From positions 124,001-188,000 of the forward strand of contig NZ_JAJJJF010000004.1 in NCBI RefSeq assembly GCF_022458745.1: a DNA stretch of 64,000 bases. Direction: 5' to 3'. Both the position numbers and the translations under genes were made by a program. The notes below the pieces were generated by a model that was given only the letters and a program-made list of their open reading frames with translations, had not been told where the DNA came from and made no database searches. Source of the DNA: Bacillus piscicola (GTDB lineage Bacteria; Bacillota; Bacilli; Bacillales; Marinococcaceae). This document shows positions 1 through 7,821 of this stretch, one piece after another. The first letter of the stretch is position 1; each line of letters starts with the position of its first letter.

Positions 1-1299
1 CACGATGAATGGTTGTTCGTCGAAATACTGAAATAGGAAATGATATACTTCCTCCAAGCTCGGAACCGTTTTACGAACTAATTCCTTCACAAAAAAACGC
101 AGTTCGTAACTGCTGTCTCTCTTTTTTTTGAGAAAAATGACTTGTTTCCCACCATTGCCTAACAATCCCTTTATATACGCTTCCTCTCGCTTTTGCATGA
201 AACTTTCTAAATCGTGCACACTTGCACAGCGCACGGTCTCGGGAAGATGAGCCTGCAGCTCCGTGACCTTGTTTAAAGCTTGGTAAACTCTCCATTTATT
301 AAAATAATGGATAGCATTCAAGGTTGGTATACGACGTGAAGCAAACTGTTTTCTGATCTCCTTTGCCCGTATTCGCTGTGCCGGCGAAAAGCCTCCTCCG
401 CGATCATACAGAATATCCGGGAAAGGAAATCGCTTTTTTTCCCACGTTACACTTTCCGGATGGTAGCAAGTTCCCATGACGACGGAACTTTTCTCATACA
501 CATCATGTACTGAAAAAAAGTACAAAGGAACTTGTAATGTAATACCTGCTTTGGCAAGTAATTCTATACGAAAGTATACGAAACCGTAGCGGTCCAGCAT
601 CTCTTTAATATCACGCATGCCTTTATAGGGGACAGTTTCAGGAATATATCCTTGTAATTCAGGATACGCAGACAGTCTCTCATATACCTTCCATTTGTCC
701 AGTGTATCCACCGTATTAATGCGCGGGATCCCGTAATGGTTTCGAAAGGTTCGACGTATATTCTTTACTCGTTTCTTCTCTCTCTTTTTAAATCGCACGC
801 CCCGGTCGTAAATAACGGTTGGAAATGGAGCCCATTCTTCTAGCCATTGATCCTTTTCATTTACATAAACTTGTGCCCTTATCTTCTCGTTCACCCAATC
901 GATGTCGTCAATAGAAAAGTAAAACAAATAAGTGTGTGCCACTCTGTTGGACTCTGCTTGCTTTACTACTCTTAGTGGAGGACGGCCGTTTTTGATTTGG
1001 GAGATGAACTGATTATTCACAAACACACCGATGACAGGTCCGATGTGAATATGATTCTTTTGTACCCAAATATGGTACTTTCTTTTCTCCCTAAGCATCA
1101 TTTCTTCAAACAAAAACTCAGATACAGATAGTTGGTTCTCTGCTTTTGGTTGTTCTTTTACAGAAACCTTGCTGTGTCTTTGTCCCACATGAAGGTAATA
1201 AGAAGTAGATCTTTTTAATTTCAGAGTAAGAAACGTATGCCTCGGCAGATAAAGGGTTGGTTTATCGCTGTCTTTTTTCTTATGGACCGTGATTTTCAC
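1..1299 (-). CDS. YheC/YheD-family spore-coat-associated ATP-grasp protein, partial (C-terminus beyond window)
   Basis: An uninterrupted minus-strand frame of 433 codons runs off the left edge. It starts at GTG 1299 after a weak GAAGA ribosome site, and an in-frame stop just upstream excludes a longer start. The chain looks like the YheC/YheD family (endospore coat associated, ATP-grasp fold). Typical phrases are PFPDILYDRG (residues 291-300), NKWRVYQAL (334-342) and LPETV (352-356), followed by YIKGLLGNGGKQV, where the ATP-grasp core should begin. Unusually, the pre-ATP-grasp module is present twice: residues about 124-245 carry PFPTVIYDRG, DKWKVYERL and IPETV in the same order and spacing as about 256-377. 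The catalytic ATP-binding end is not in the window. Family assignment is from motif recall; the enzymatic role is unknown. Confidence 0.75.
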   Translation of the reverse strand, partial: MKITVHKKKDSDKPTLYLPRHTFLTLKLKRSTSYYLHVGQRHSKVSVKEQPKAENQLSVSEFLFEEMMLREKRKYHIWVQKNHIHIGPVIGVFVNNQFISQIKNGRPPLRVVKQAESNRVAHTYLFYFSIDDIDWVNEKIRAQVYVNEKDQWLEEWAPFPTVIYDRGVRFKKREKKRVKNIRRTFRNHYGIPRINTVDTLDKWKVYERLSAYPELQGYIPETVPYKGMRDIKEMLDRYGFVYFRIELLAKAGITLQVPLYFFSVHDVYEKSSVVMGTCYHPESVTWEKKRFPFPDILYDRGGGFSPAQRIRAKEIRKQFASRRIPTLNAIHYFNKWRVYQALNKVTELQAHLPETVRCASVHDLESFMQKREEAYIKGLLGNGGKQVIFLKKKRDSSYELRFFVKELVRKTVPSLEEVYHFLFQYFDEQPFIV

Positions 1300-1402
1300 G
1301 TTTTCTTCACACCCAATCTTTACACAGTATTATTTCCAATTAATATACGGCGTTGGGTGCTGTTCCGCATGTTTGTACGTCCATAAAAGATAAAGCCGCA
1401 AC

Positions 1403-1435
1403 AAAAAAAGGGCACGTACCGTATACGTACGCACC
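1403..1435 (-). terminator. Rho-independent terminator of the iron-binding lipoprotein gene
   Basis: On the minus strand a 10-bp stem (with two G-U pairs) around GTATAC is followed by seven T residues at 1409-1403, 20 bp after the stop codon at 1455. Confidence 0.8.
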
Positions 1436-1454
1436 CTTGCACTTGCTGTTATTA

Positions 1455-2591
1455 TTATTTCCAGCCTACTTCGTTCATGAGCATTAATGCCTCTTTGTTG
1501 TTTTCTCCAAGCTGGGTTAAATTAATGTCTTGTTCTTTGAAGTCTCCCCAAGACTGCAACAGTTCAGATGGCTCCACTTCCGGATTAACAGGGAATTCAT
1601 AGTTAGCTTCGGAGAATTCTCCTTGTGCCTCCGGGCTTGAAAGGAATTCGATAAATTGAACAGCTGCTTCTTTGTTCGGGCTGTTGTTAATGACTCCAGC
1701 GCCACTGACGTTCACGTGTGTTCCTGTTGTTTCCTGGTTCGGGAAGAAAATTTCCAGTCCTTCCGCTACTTTTACTTCCTCGTCCTCTGCTGAGTTCAGC
1801 ATATGTCCATAGTAGTAAGAGTTCATGACAGCGACATCGCCTTCACCTGCAGCGACCCCTTTAGCTTGATCACGGTCACCGCCCTGTGGATCGCGTGCCA
1901 TGTTGTTCACAATACCTTCCGCCCATACTTTCGTTTCCTCTGTGCCATTAATTGCGATTAAAGAGGCAACAAGCGATTGGTTGTAAATATTATCTGAGGA
2001 GCGGATCAGTACACGGCCTTCCCACTCGTCATCTGCAAGTGCTTCGTACGTGGACAACTCTTCTTCGTTGACGCGCTCCGGATCATACGCAATAATACGT
2101 GCCCGTTTTGTAAGGCCAAACCATTGGTTGTCTTCATCACGATAGTTCTCCGGTACATTTTCGCTTAGCACATCTGACTCAACGGCCTGCAAAATACCAG
2201 CTTCTTTGGCCCGGTGCAAACGGCCGGCGTCAGCGGTAATAAACACATCACCTTCCGTGTTTTCCCCTTCTCGTTCCAAACGTTCGATCAGCTCATCTGC
2301 CTTACCGGAGATGACGTTTACCTCAATACCGGTTTCTTCTGTAAATTTCTCATATAAATCTTCATCGGTATCATAGTGTCGGCTTGTATACAGATTGACT
2401 ACCTCGTCCCCACTGTTTTCAGCCGCTGTCTCATCCTCTGTCCCTGCTTCTGTCTCCGTATTTTCTTCTGTGTTTTCTGTACCTTCTTCTGTGCCGCCGG
2501 AATCGTTGTTCTCAGCGCCACCACCGCAAGCAGCCAGCACAAATAAAGCAGCTGCCGCCATTACTAGTAAAAACCAGAATGACTTCTTCAT
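1455..2591 (-). CDS. Iron(III) ABC transporter substrate-binding lipoprotein (FbpA/FutA type)
   Basis: A 378-residue extracellular solute-binding protein. Residues 1-22 are a lipoprotein signal peptide ending in the lipobox LAAC (Cys22 would be lipidated). A low-complexity Glu/Thr/Asn linker follows to about residue 65, then a periplasmic-binding-protein fold beginning VVNLYTSRHYDTDEDLYEKF, characteristic of the ferric-iron-binding FutA/FbpA/AfuA group. Late motifs (NVSGAGVINNSPNKEAAVQFIEF) also fit this group. The family captures Fe3+ and hands it to a membrane permease. No permease or ATPase gene is adjacent, so the partner must lie elsewhere. A strong Fur box lies directly upstream, supporting iron regulation. 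Start at ATG 2591 with GGAGGG upstream. Confident in family; iron as substrate is inferred from family and Fur box. Confidence 0.85.
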   Translation of the reverse strand: MKKSFWFLLVMAAAALFVLAACGGGAENNDSGGTEEGTENTEENTETEAGTEDETAAENSGDEVVNLYTSRHYDTDEDLYEKFTEETGIEVNVISGKADELIERLEREGENTEGDVFITADAGRLHRAKEAGILQAVESDVLSENVPENYRDEDNQWFGLTKRARIIAYDPERVNEEELSTYEALADDEWEGRVLIRSSDNIYNQSLVASLIAINGTEETKVWAEGIVNNMARDPQGGDRDQAKGVAAGEGDVAVMNSYYYGHMLNSAEDEEVKVAEGLEIFFPNQETTGTHVNVSGAGVINNSPNKEAAVQFIEFLSSPEAQGEFSEANYEFPVNPEVEPSELLQSWGDFKEQDINLTQLGENNKEALMLMNEVGWK

Positions 2592-2624
2592 ATGTTTTTT
2601 CCCTCCGTCACTATGTAGTTAAAT

Positions 2625-2643
2625 GAAAATGAATATCATTATC
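2625..2643 (-). promoter_or_regulatory. Fur box
   Basis: The 19 bases at 2625-2643 match the Fur consensus GATAATGATAATCATTATC at 16 of 19 positions, 34 bp before the start of the iron-binding lipoprotein gene. Binding by Fur with Fe2+ would repress the gene in iron-replete cells. Confidence 0.8.
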
Positions 2644-2725
2644 TAATAACACATTTTACTGAAAATCTTTCTCAAGTCAATAACCTTTTTAAAAAAAAAT
2701 TTCTTTAGCATGTTTTTTTTAGAAG

Positions 2726-3334
2726 CTAACGGTTAGGTTGCTGTAGCTGTTTTTGTATGTAGCGGAACGTTGAAAGTTTGTAATAATCCTCTTTCTGTTC
2801 CGGCAATTGCTTTATGACCTGTTGTGCGACTTGCCTTTCACTAGCAGCGGCGTGGATCGCCCACGTTCGTCCAGGTATATGGCGATAATAATTCCGGTGC
2901 CTGTCATAGAAAGCTTCCTGATGAATAATGCTTCTCCTGGCTACATCTTTGATGAGCCGCTTTCGCAAGGTAGACGTCCCGGCATAAAGGTAATAATAAC
3001 CATCCGGCAACCCAATACGTTTTTCTGTGAAAGCTTGCTGGTAAGCCCTGTAGATCGTTTGTTGGAACGAACAGTCTTGCAGCGCGCAGGCCAAAAGGGG
3101 ATGAAAAATATCACCATCAAGAATAACTGCCGCATATTCTGCTGTTTTTCGAAGTGCCAGCTCCCAGCGCTCTACTTGCAGTTCATATTGCCCAAGCCAG
3201 CTTCTGTCCTTTTCCTTACCACTCCAGTACGTCTCTGCAGCAGGCACGACGTAAAACCCATACCGATCCGCTAATTCATAGGCAACGGTTGTTTTTCCTA
3301 CAGCCGGCGGCCCCTCGATACATATAATGGACAC
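2726..3334 (-). CDS. P-loop NTPase of the AAA_33/nucleotide-kinase type, function unknown
   Basis: 202 residues starting at GTG 3334 behind a G-rich ribosome site. A Walker A loop GPPAVGKTT occupies residues 8-16 and a likely Walker B-type strand is AAVILDGDIFHP near residue 70. The overall shape is that of small kinases that phosphorylate nucleotides, antibiotics or other small molecules (AAA_33-like). No substrate-specific motif is recognised. It stands alone: the upstream side is a repeat array and an insertion sequence, and downstream is the Fur-regulated lipoprotein gene with its own promoter region. The fold is certain from the P-loop; the substrate is not. Confidence 0.6.
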   Translation of the reverse strand: MSIICIEGPPAVGKTTVAYELADRYGFYVVPAAETYWSGKEKDRSWLGQYELQVERWELALRKTAEYAAVILDGDIFHPLLACALQDCSFQQTIYRAYQQAFTEKRIGLPDGYYYLYAGTSTLRKRLIKDVARRSIIHQEAFYDRHRNYYRHIPGRTWAIHAAASERQVAQQVIKQLPEQKEDYYKLSTFRYIQKQLQQPNR

Positions 3335-3374
3335 TTATCCATCCCCCCTCTTTTCCCATTTTTGTTACGTTTAC

Positions 3375-3568
3375 TATGACCTCGTTAACTTGTTGCCGAC
3401 GTGTTTTCGGGGCGCCATACGGCTCCTATGACGGCGTTATTTCGATGTCAATGCTTTTTCGAAGCTTTATACGCCCCCGATGACGTCGCTATTTCGATGC
3501 CGATGCTTTTTCACTGCTTCATACAACCCTTATGACGGCGTTATTTCGCTGATAACCCTTTTTCGAGA
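3375..3568. repeat. 52-bp palindromic tandem repeat array, left part (interrupted by IS)
   Basis: Units begin at 3375, 3427, 3479 and 3531, each exactly 52 bp apart. The general form is TATGACGTCGTTATTTC, then a variable stretch, CTTTTTC, then a degenerate inverted copy of the first block. The fourth unit is cut at base 38 by the insertion sequence. The remaining 40 bp between the kinase gene start and 3375 show nothing recognisable beyond its promoter region. Confidence 0.85.
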
Positions 3569-3634
3569 AGTCAAGTCCACAGTTTTGTGTAAATTCATTT
3601 CCTCGTATTCGCACTTTTTATCAGCTTATAGCGG

Positions 3635-3676
3635 ATTTTGATTATGGAAGGGGGTACCCCCTTCCATAATCAAAAT
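3635..3676. terminator. 42-bp perfect loop-less palindrome after the transposase gene
   Basis: Bases 3635-3655 are the exact reverse complement of 3656-3676, centred on GGGTACCC, 22 bp after the transposase stop. In RNA it forms a very strong hairpin ending in a short run of A/U on both sides. It probably ends transposase transcription or blocks read-through into the element; this role is inferred. Confidence 0.6.
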
Positions 3677-3697
3677 TTCGCGCGCTTCGCGCTTGGT

Positions 3698-4861
3698 TCA
3701 TGCTGTCACTAATTTTTTACCAGCTTGTTCATCTGCGTACTCCATCAAAACGGCTCCAATAAGCCTGAATGCTGACTGGGTATTTGGAAAAATTCTGATG
3801 ACCTTTTCTCTGCGTCTGACTTCTTGGTTTAGTCTTTCAAGCGAATTTGTACTTCGGATGTATTTATGATAACTTTCCTCCTCAATTAAATACTGAATCA
3901 CATCTTCGAAGCCTTCTTCTAAAATATTGATAGCCTTTTCTAGCTTGGGATTGGAACCAAACTCCTGAAGGAAATCCGCTTTTAATTTCCTGGCATCCTT
4001 AGGCTTAACCACTTCAAAAATCCTTTTTATGCCCATCTTCACTTCCTCCGTATCTTTCTTTGGCAAGCTATCGAAGATGTTTCGTTTGAAATGGACAATA
4101 CATCGTTGCCAGGAGGTGCCCACAAACTCTTCCGCTATCGCTTTCTTTAAACCCTTGTGTGCATCCGATATGACCAACTTTGGCGCTTGAAGTCCTCGCG
4201 AATGTAAGTGCTGAAAAAATCTTTTCCAAGCCTCGCGACTTTCTGAGTGGTCTACCTTCAACCCCAAAATTTCCCGTTCGTTATTCTCATTAATCGCTGT
4301 CGCAATATAGACCGCTTTGGATACCACGCGTTGATACTCGCGAACTTTTATATACATGGCATCCACAAAAACATAAGGAAAATACATCGTATTCAGTGGC
4401 CTGTCGGCCCAGCGATTGACAACCGGATCTAGCTTTTCTGTCAGGGAGGAAACAAAGGATTTTGACACCTTTTCCCCGCAAAGTTCCTTAACAATATTTT
4501 TCACTTTTCGGGTGGACACCCCGTTGACTACCATTTCAAGCATAGACAGAACAAATGCCTGATCACAGCGGGCATACCTATCAAAAACAGTCGTAGAAAA
4601 ATCACCGTTACGGGTACGCGGCACCCGCAATGTGATTTTTCCGATACTCATAAGAAGATCCCGTTCATAGTAACCATTCCGGTAATCTCGACGGTCCGGT
4701 GACCTTTCGTAGGCTGCTGTCCGTAAATGTTCATCCCGTTCTTTTTCCATAAATTCATTTAATACCAACATAATCGATGCTTTTACAACGTCGTCCAGGT
4801 CCGATGTCATAAGAGATGCTTTTAAATGGTCCATGTTCAGGTTAAACTGTAATTGAGTCAA
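3698..4861 (-). CDS. IS256-family (mutator-type) transposase
   Basis: A DDE transposase of 387 residues when started at TTG 4861, which has an AGGAGG site 8 bp upstream. This start makes the protein begin MTQLQFNLN, like IS256 transposase (390 aa). The catalytic triad is visible: Asp167 (VFVDAMYIKV), Asp233 (LVISDAHKGL) and Glu347 (LERLNQEVRRREK), the first two at the same positions as recalled for IS256. Other family phrases are RNGYYERDL, VPRTRNGDF and SWQRCIVHFKRN. The frame is intact and the element has both ends, so it could still be mobile. An upstream ATG at 4942 is in frame but lies among the terminal repeat sequence and lacks a ribosome site. Confidence 0.95.
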   Translation of the reverse strand: MTQLQFNLNMDHLKASLMTSDLDDVVKASIMLVLNEFMEKERDEHLRTAAYERSPDRRDYRNGYYERDLLMSIGKITLRVPRTRNGDFSTTVFDRYARCDQAFVLSMLEMVVNGVSTRKVKNIVKELCGEKVSKSFVSSLTEKLDPVVNRWADRPLNTMYFPYVFVDAMYIKVREYQRVVSKAVYIATAINENNEREILGLKVDHSESREAWKRFFQHLHSRGLQAPKLVISDAHKGLKKAIAEEFVGTSWQRCIVHFKRNIFDSLPKKDTEEVKMGIKRIFEVVKPKDARKLKADFLQEFGSNPKLEKAINILEEGFEDVIQYLIEEESYHKYIRSTNSLERLNQEVRRREKVIRIFPNTQSAFRLIGAVLMEYADEQAGKKLVTA

Positions 4862-4958
4862 TTTAATTCCTCCTCTTTGTTTTCGTAGCTGATAACATTG
4901 TAACCACGAGGAATTGATTTGACTCATTTTCTTTTTACACAATTATATGGACATAATC

Positions 4959-5137
4959 TTTTCGAGACTTCATACGACCCTTATGACGACACTATTTTGC
5001 TGCTAACGCTTTTTCGCGGCCTCATACAGAACCGATGTCGTCACTATTTTGCTGCCAACACTTTTTCAAGGCCTCATACGACCCCGATAACGTCGTTTTT
5101 TCTTCCACCATGCTTTTTCGCAGCTCTATTCGCTCCC
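4959..5137. repeat. 52-bp palindromic tandem repeat array, right part
   Basis: Continues the array beyond the IS element. After the 9-bp target duplication and 14 bp completing the split unit, units begin at 4982, 5034 and 5086 at exact 52-bp spacing. A degenerate remnant begins at 5138. The unit sequences are closest to those left of the IS, so this was one array before insertion. Confidence 0.85.
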
Positions 5138-5196
5138 TACGACGCGCGCCGAAGCGCTGTTTTGTTGTTCACTCGATGAGTATTGGAAAAAATCAC

Positions 5197-5227
5197 TTGT
5201 TTATGTGAACGTGTGTTCGTGTATAAT
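5197..5227 (+). promoter_or_regulatory. SigA-type promoter overlapped by a LexA (DinR) box
   Basis: A TTGTTT -35 at 5197-5202 and a perfect TATAAT -10 at 5222-5227 are 19 bp apart. Between them lies GAACGTGTGTTC at 5207-5218, a perfect match to the Bacillus LexA/DinR consensus GAAC-N4-GTTC. LexA bound here would block the promoter, so yolD is predicted to be an SOS gene. Confidence 0.8.
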
Positions 5228-5282
5228 AAAACAAAGAGAGCTCTACTTTTCTACAGAAAAATAAAAAAGGAATGATGTAACT

Positions 5283-5630
5283 GTGAAAGGTAACAAGTTA
5301 ACGCCGGAATCGAATATGCGCTGGGAATCGATGCGGATGATTTTACCCGAGCACCGAGAGCAATGGCTTCACCACCAGCACGAACAGACCAAACAAAAAA
5401 AACCAGAACTCGATCCCCAACGTTGGGAAGAACTGGAATGGCTGCTCGGTGATGCGATGCGTCAGGATGCTGCCCTCTGCTTTACGTATTGGCGTGATGG
5501 CTTTTTCTTTCACACCGTAGGGACCTGCCACTACATTAACCATGACCAAAAACAGTTTCATTTGCTGACGGAGGATGGTGTCGTGTACTTGCATTTTGCG
5601 GACCTGGTGAACATCACGACCTTGGCATGA
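5283..5630 (+). CDS. YolD-family protein, SOS-regulated
   Basis: 115 residues starting at GTG 5283. The sequence fits the YolD-like family (small proteins often encoded beside Y-family DNA polymerases of the UvrX/YqjW type in Bacillus). Recognisable features are an N-terminal MRWESMRMILPEHREQW stretch and a C-terminal beta-rich part ending FADLVNITTL. No polymerase gene accompanies it here, so it is an orphan copy. The promoter carries a perfect LexA box, which agrees with SOS control known for relatives. Molecular function of the family is not established. Confidence 0.75.
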   Translation: MKGNKLTPESNMRWESMRMILPEHREQWLHHQHEQTKQKKPELDPQRWEELEWLLGDAMRQDAALCFTYWRDGFFFHTVGTCHYINHDQKQFHLLTEDGVVYLHFADLVNITTLA

Positions 5631-5669
5631 AAGGGCGACGTCTACTCCTTTTTCCCATTATACCATTTT

Positions 5670-5712
5670 CCGTAACCGTCCTTTCAATGGGAACGGTTAC
5701 GGAATGATTTTT
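5670..5712 (+). terminator. Terminator of yolD
   Basis: A perfect 10-bp stem, CCGTAACCGT at 5670-5679 pairing with 5693-5702, is followed by AATGATTTTTT on the plus strand. Confidence 0.75.
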
Positions 5713-5719
5713 CCCCGAT

Positions 5720-6400
5720 CTATCTTCGTAAAAAGTACTCGGAGTAATCTACATCTTCGTCGAAATTAATCGGTTCTCCCTCACTGTTTAGCAACGTATA
5801 CCCCTCGAACCGTTCCTCCATGCCACTGCCGCTTTCTCCATCTCCAAACATACCTTCGTAAACCTCAGCCGGGTTGTACGTGTCAGAAGGCGTATCGGAA
5901 GTCCCGTACGCTGCTGCCTGCTCCCACGTTTCTTCGGCATCAAAACGATCGTTTACCACGCCATCTTCCGTCACATCGGTAAAGCCGCCTTTTCCCGGGA
6001 TCAGCCGTCTTTCTTCTGCCGGGCGGTCATCCGGATCGTTGTCTTGATACGCATGGTCTACACACTGAAGGGCTGCAGGTTCGGTCTCCAGGCGCGCAAG
6101 CGGGATGTCTTTCCCGCATTTTTCACACTTCCCGTAAGTGCCCTCGGCAATCGCCTCAAGCGCTTTATGAATGCGCTGTTCTTCTCGATCCGCATGTTGT
6201 TCGAGTGCTAAATCTTTTTCTCTTTCATATAACGCCGTACCGTGATCGGCAGGATGGTTATCGTAATTGGACAATTCCCCGATCGCTTCTTGGGCAAACT
6301 CCATGTCAAGCCCTAAGCGATCCTCGGTGTGCCGCTCCAGTTCTTGCAAGCGTGCCTCCAATTTTTCCTTCGCATTCTGGTAAAAGTCGTCCGTCTTCAC
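5720..6400 (-). CDS. yteA: TraR/DksA-type zinc-finger protein, YteA family
   Basis: 226 residues starting at GTG 6400 behind AGGAGGAG. The N-terminal third is a charged coiled-coil (EKLEARLQELERHTEDRL), followed by the DksA/TraR C4-like zinc-finger region GKCEKCGKDIPLARLE (near residues 90-105) with the last ligands CVDH (Cys and His instead of two Cys). The C-terminal half is acidic and ends in a YSEYFLRR tail typical of the YteA group of Bacillus. DksA-type proteins act at the RNA polymerase secondary channel; whether YteA does so is not shown. In B. subtilis the relative is sporulation-associated by annotation. No operon partner. Confidence 0.8.
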   Translation of the reverse strand: MKTDDFYQNAKEKLEARLQELERHTEDRLGLDMEFAQEAIGELSNYDNHPADHGTALYEREKDLALEQHADREEQRIHKALEAIAEGTYGKCEKCGKDIPLARLETEPAALQCVDHAYQDNDPDDRPAEERRLIPGKGGFTDVTEDGVVNDRFDAEETWEQAAAYGTSDTPSDTYNPAEVYEGMFGDGESGSGMEERFEGYTLLNSEGEPINFDEDVDYSEYFLRR

Positions 6401-6488
6401 TATCTATTCTCCTCCTCTCTTAGGCGTAGTATGTGCGAAAAGAGGAGGCTGTTTTCTCTGCATTTTTTGGTAACAACGATGTGAAAAT

Positions 6489-7664
6489 TCACGTGACTGG
6501 GAATCGCGGGAAATGACTCAGCGTTTCGCAGCCTTTGTCAGTAACGATAAAGCTTTCACTGATTTCAACGCCCATTTCCTCGAGCCAAATACCTGGGATT
6601 AAGTGAAACGCCATGTTTGGACGGAGGACCGTTTTATCACCAGGACGCAGTGACGCCGTGTGTTCTCCCCAATCAGGCGGATAGTTTAACCCAATCGAGT
6701 AACCGATGCGGGATTCTTTTTTAAAGCCATAACGAGAAATCACACGCTGCCATACCGCCTCGACCTCTTCACACGTTAAACCAGGTTTCACGCAGTCCAG
6801 TACAGCTTCAATGCCTTCCACTACTGCATGTGCCACACGTTGTACGGCAGGGCTCGGTGTACCGATGGTTACGGTGCGGGCGAGCGGGGCATGATAACGT
6901 TTAAAACAACCGGCCAACTCGATAATAAGCGGATCACCTTTTTTAAGCTGATTATCAGTCCAAGTGACGTGAGGGGCGTACGTCAGCGACCCTGCAGGTA
7001 TTAAAGGTACAATAGCCGGATAATCTCCGCCAAAGGCAGCCGTACCGCTCTTTTGAGCATAGGAAACGGCGGCGGCAACGTCACATACGCGTGATCCTTC
7101 ATAGGCCGCTTCGATTCCTGCTTTCATCGCAGCTTCCGCGATCTTCCCTGCTTTTTTCATATATAGTATTTCCTGATCGGACTTTATCATCCGGACTTCG
7201 TTAACAAGCAGATGCGCATCATGGAAAGTCACACGCGGACAGCCTGATTCAAGGCGCTCTAAGGCACGCGGGGAAAAATAATACGCCTCCATTTCGACAC
7301 CGGCCCGCTTTACATTTTTCTTATGCTTGTGAATCCAAGCGGCCAATACCTCCATCGGATGCTTCCAACGGGAATGCACGTAGTCATCCCCATAAAAAAG
7401 CAGTCGGTCCGGTGACAGCCAAGCCGTTGCCCGTGCTCCATTTACATCTTGTTCTCTCCCGAACCAATACGGCTCTTCTTCATCTAAAAAAACGATCACC
7501 ATTTGCGGAACGTAGAAAGACCAACCATCATAACCCGTCAGGTAGTTCATATTAGCTGGGTCACTTAAAAAAAGCGCATCCAGCCCTTGTTGAGTCATCT
7601 TTTCTTTTACCTTCTGCAACCGCACCGCATATTCCTCTTCGGAAAATCTCCGAACCATTTCCAT
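6489..7664 (-). CDS. doeA: Ectoine hydrolase, M24 creatinase/aminopeptidase-like fold
   Basis: 391 residues from ATG 7664 (GGGAG just upstream); an in-frame ATG at 7703 is less likely. The protein belongs to the M24 pita-bread fold. It carries the phrase YLTGYDGWSFYVPQ typical of DoeA/EutD, which opens the ectoine ring to N-acetyl-diaminobutyrate. The usual M24 metal ligands are degenerate (ELAGCFKRYHAPLART in place of the Asp-Asp pair, and GYSIG in place of the His motif), as expected for creatinase-like members rather than true aminopeptidases. The divergent neighbour is eutB, reinforcing a role in ectoine/hydroxyectoine use as a nutrient. No ectoine transporter, doeB deacetylase or EnuR regulator is nearby, so the pathway here is incomplete. 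A proline dipeptidase function is the alternative. Confidence 0.72.
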   Translation of the reverse strand: MEMVRRFSEEEYAVRLQKVKEKMTQQGLDALFLSDPANMNYLTGYDGWSFYVPQMVIVFLDEEEPYWFGREQDVNGARATAWLSPDRLLFYGDDYVHSRWKHPMEVLAAWIHKHKKNVKRAGVEMEAYYFSPRALERLESGCPRVTFHDAHLLVNEVRMIKSDQEILYMKKAGKIAEAAMKAGIEAAYEGSRVCDVAAAVSYAQKSGTAAFGGDYPAIVPLIPAGSLTYAPHVTWTDNQLKKGDPLIIELAGCFKRYHAPLARTVTIGTPSPAVQRVAHAVVEGIEAVLDCVKPGLTCEEVEAVWQRVISRYGFKKESRIGYSIGLNYPPDWGEHTASLRPGDKTVLRPNMAFHLIPGIWLEEMGVEISESFIVTDKGCETLSHFPRFPVT

Positions 7665-7821
7665 TCTCCCATTCCCCCCTTCTTTCCATGCCGCGCCTCT
7701 CATATATTTCTTTTAGACCCTTGTATTTCGGTAGACAATTGCTTACTATTCAATTTATTCTGAATGTATGATTGTGATACTCATAAAAAGGAGTCAGAAA
7801 TACAAAGGAGGAGATGGAGCG

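Larger units (their letters stand above)
3569..4958 (-). mobile_element. IS256-family insertion sequence, intact, 1390 bp
   Basis: The element carries one full transposase gene. Its ends are 25-bp imperfect terminal inverted repeats: 3569-3593 and the complement of 4934-4958 share GTCCA and TTGTGTAAA, which resembles the ends of IS256 itself. It is flanked by 9-bp direct repeats TTTTCGAGA at 3560-3568 and 4959-4967, a target duplication size expected for this family. Removing the element and one duplicate restores one exact 52-bp unit of the surrounding repeat array, which confirms the boundaries independently. Confidence 0.93.

Noticed and set aside
5990-6003. Noc site in yteA
   Set aside because: TTTTCCCGGGATCA matches only 10 of 14 positions, little better than chance for the CCCGGG core.
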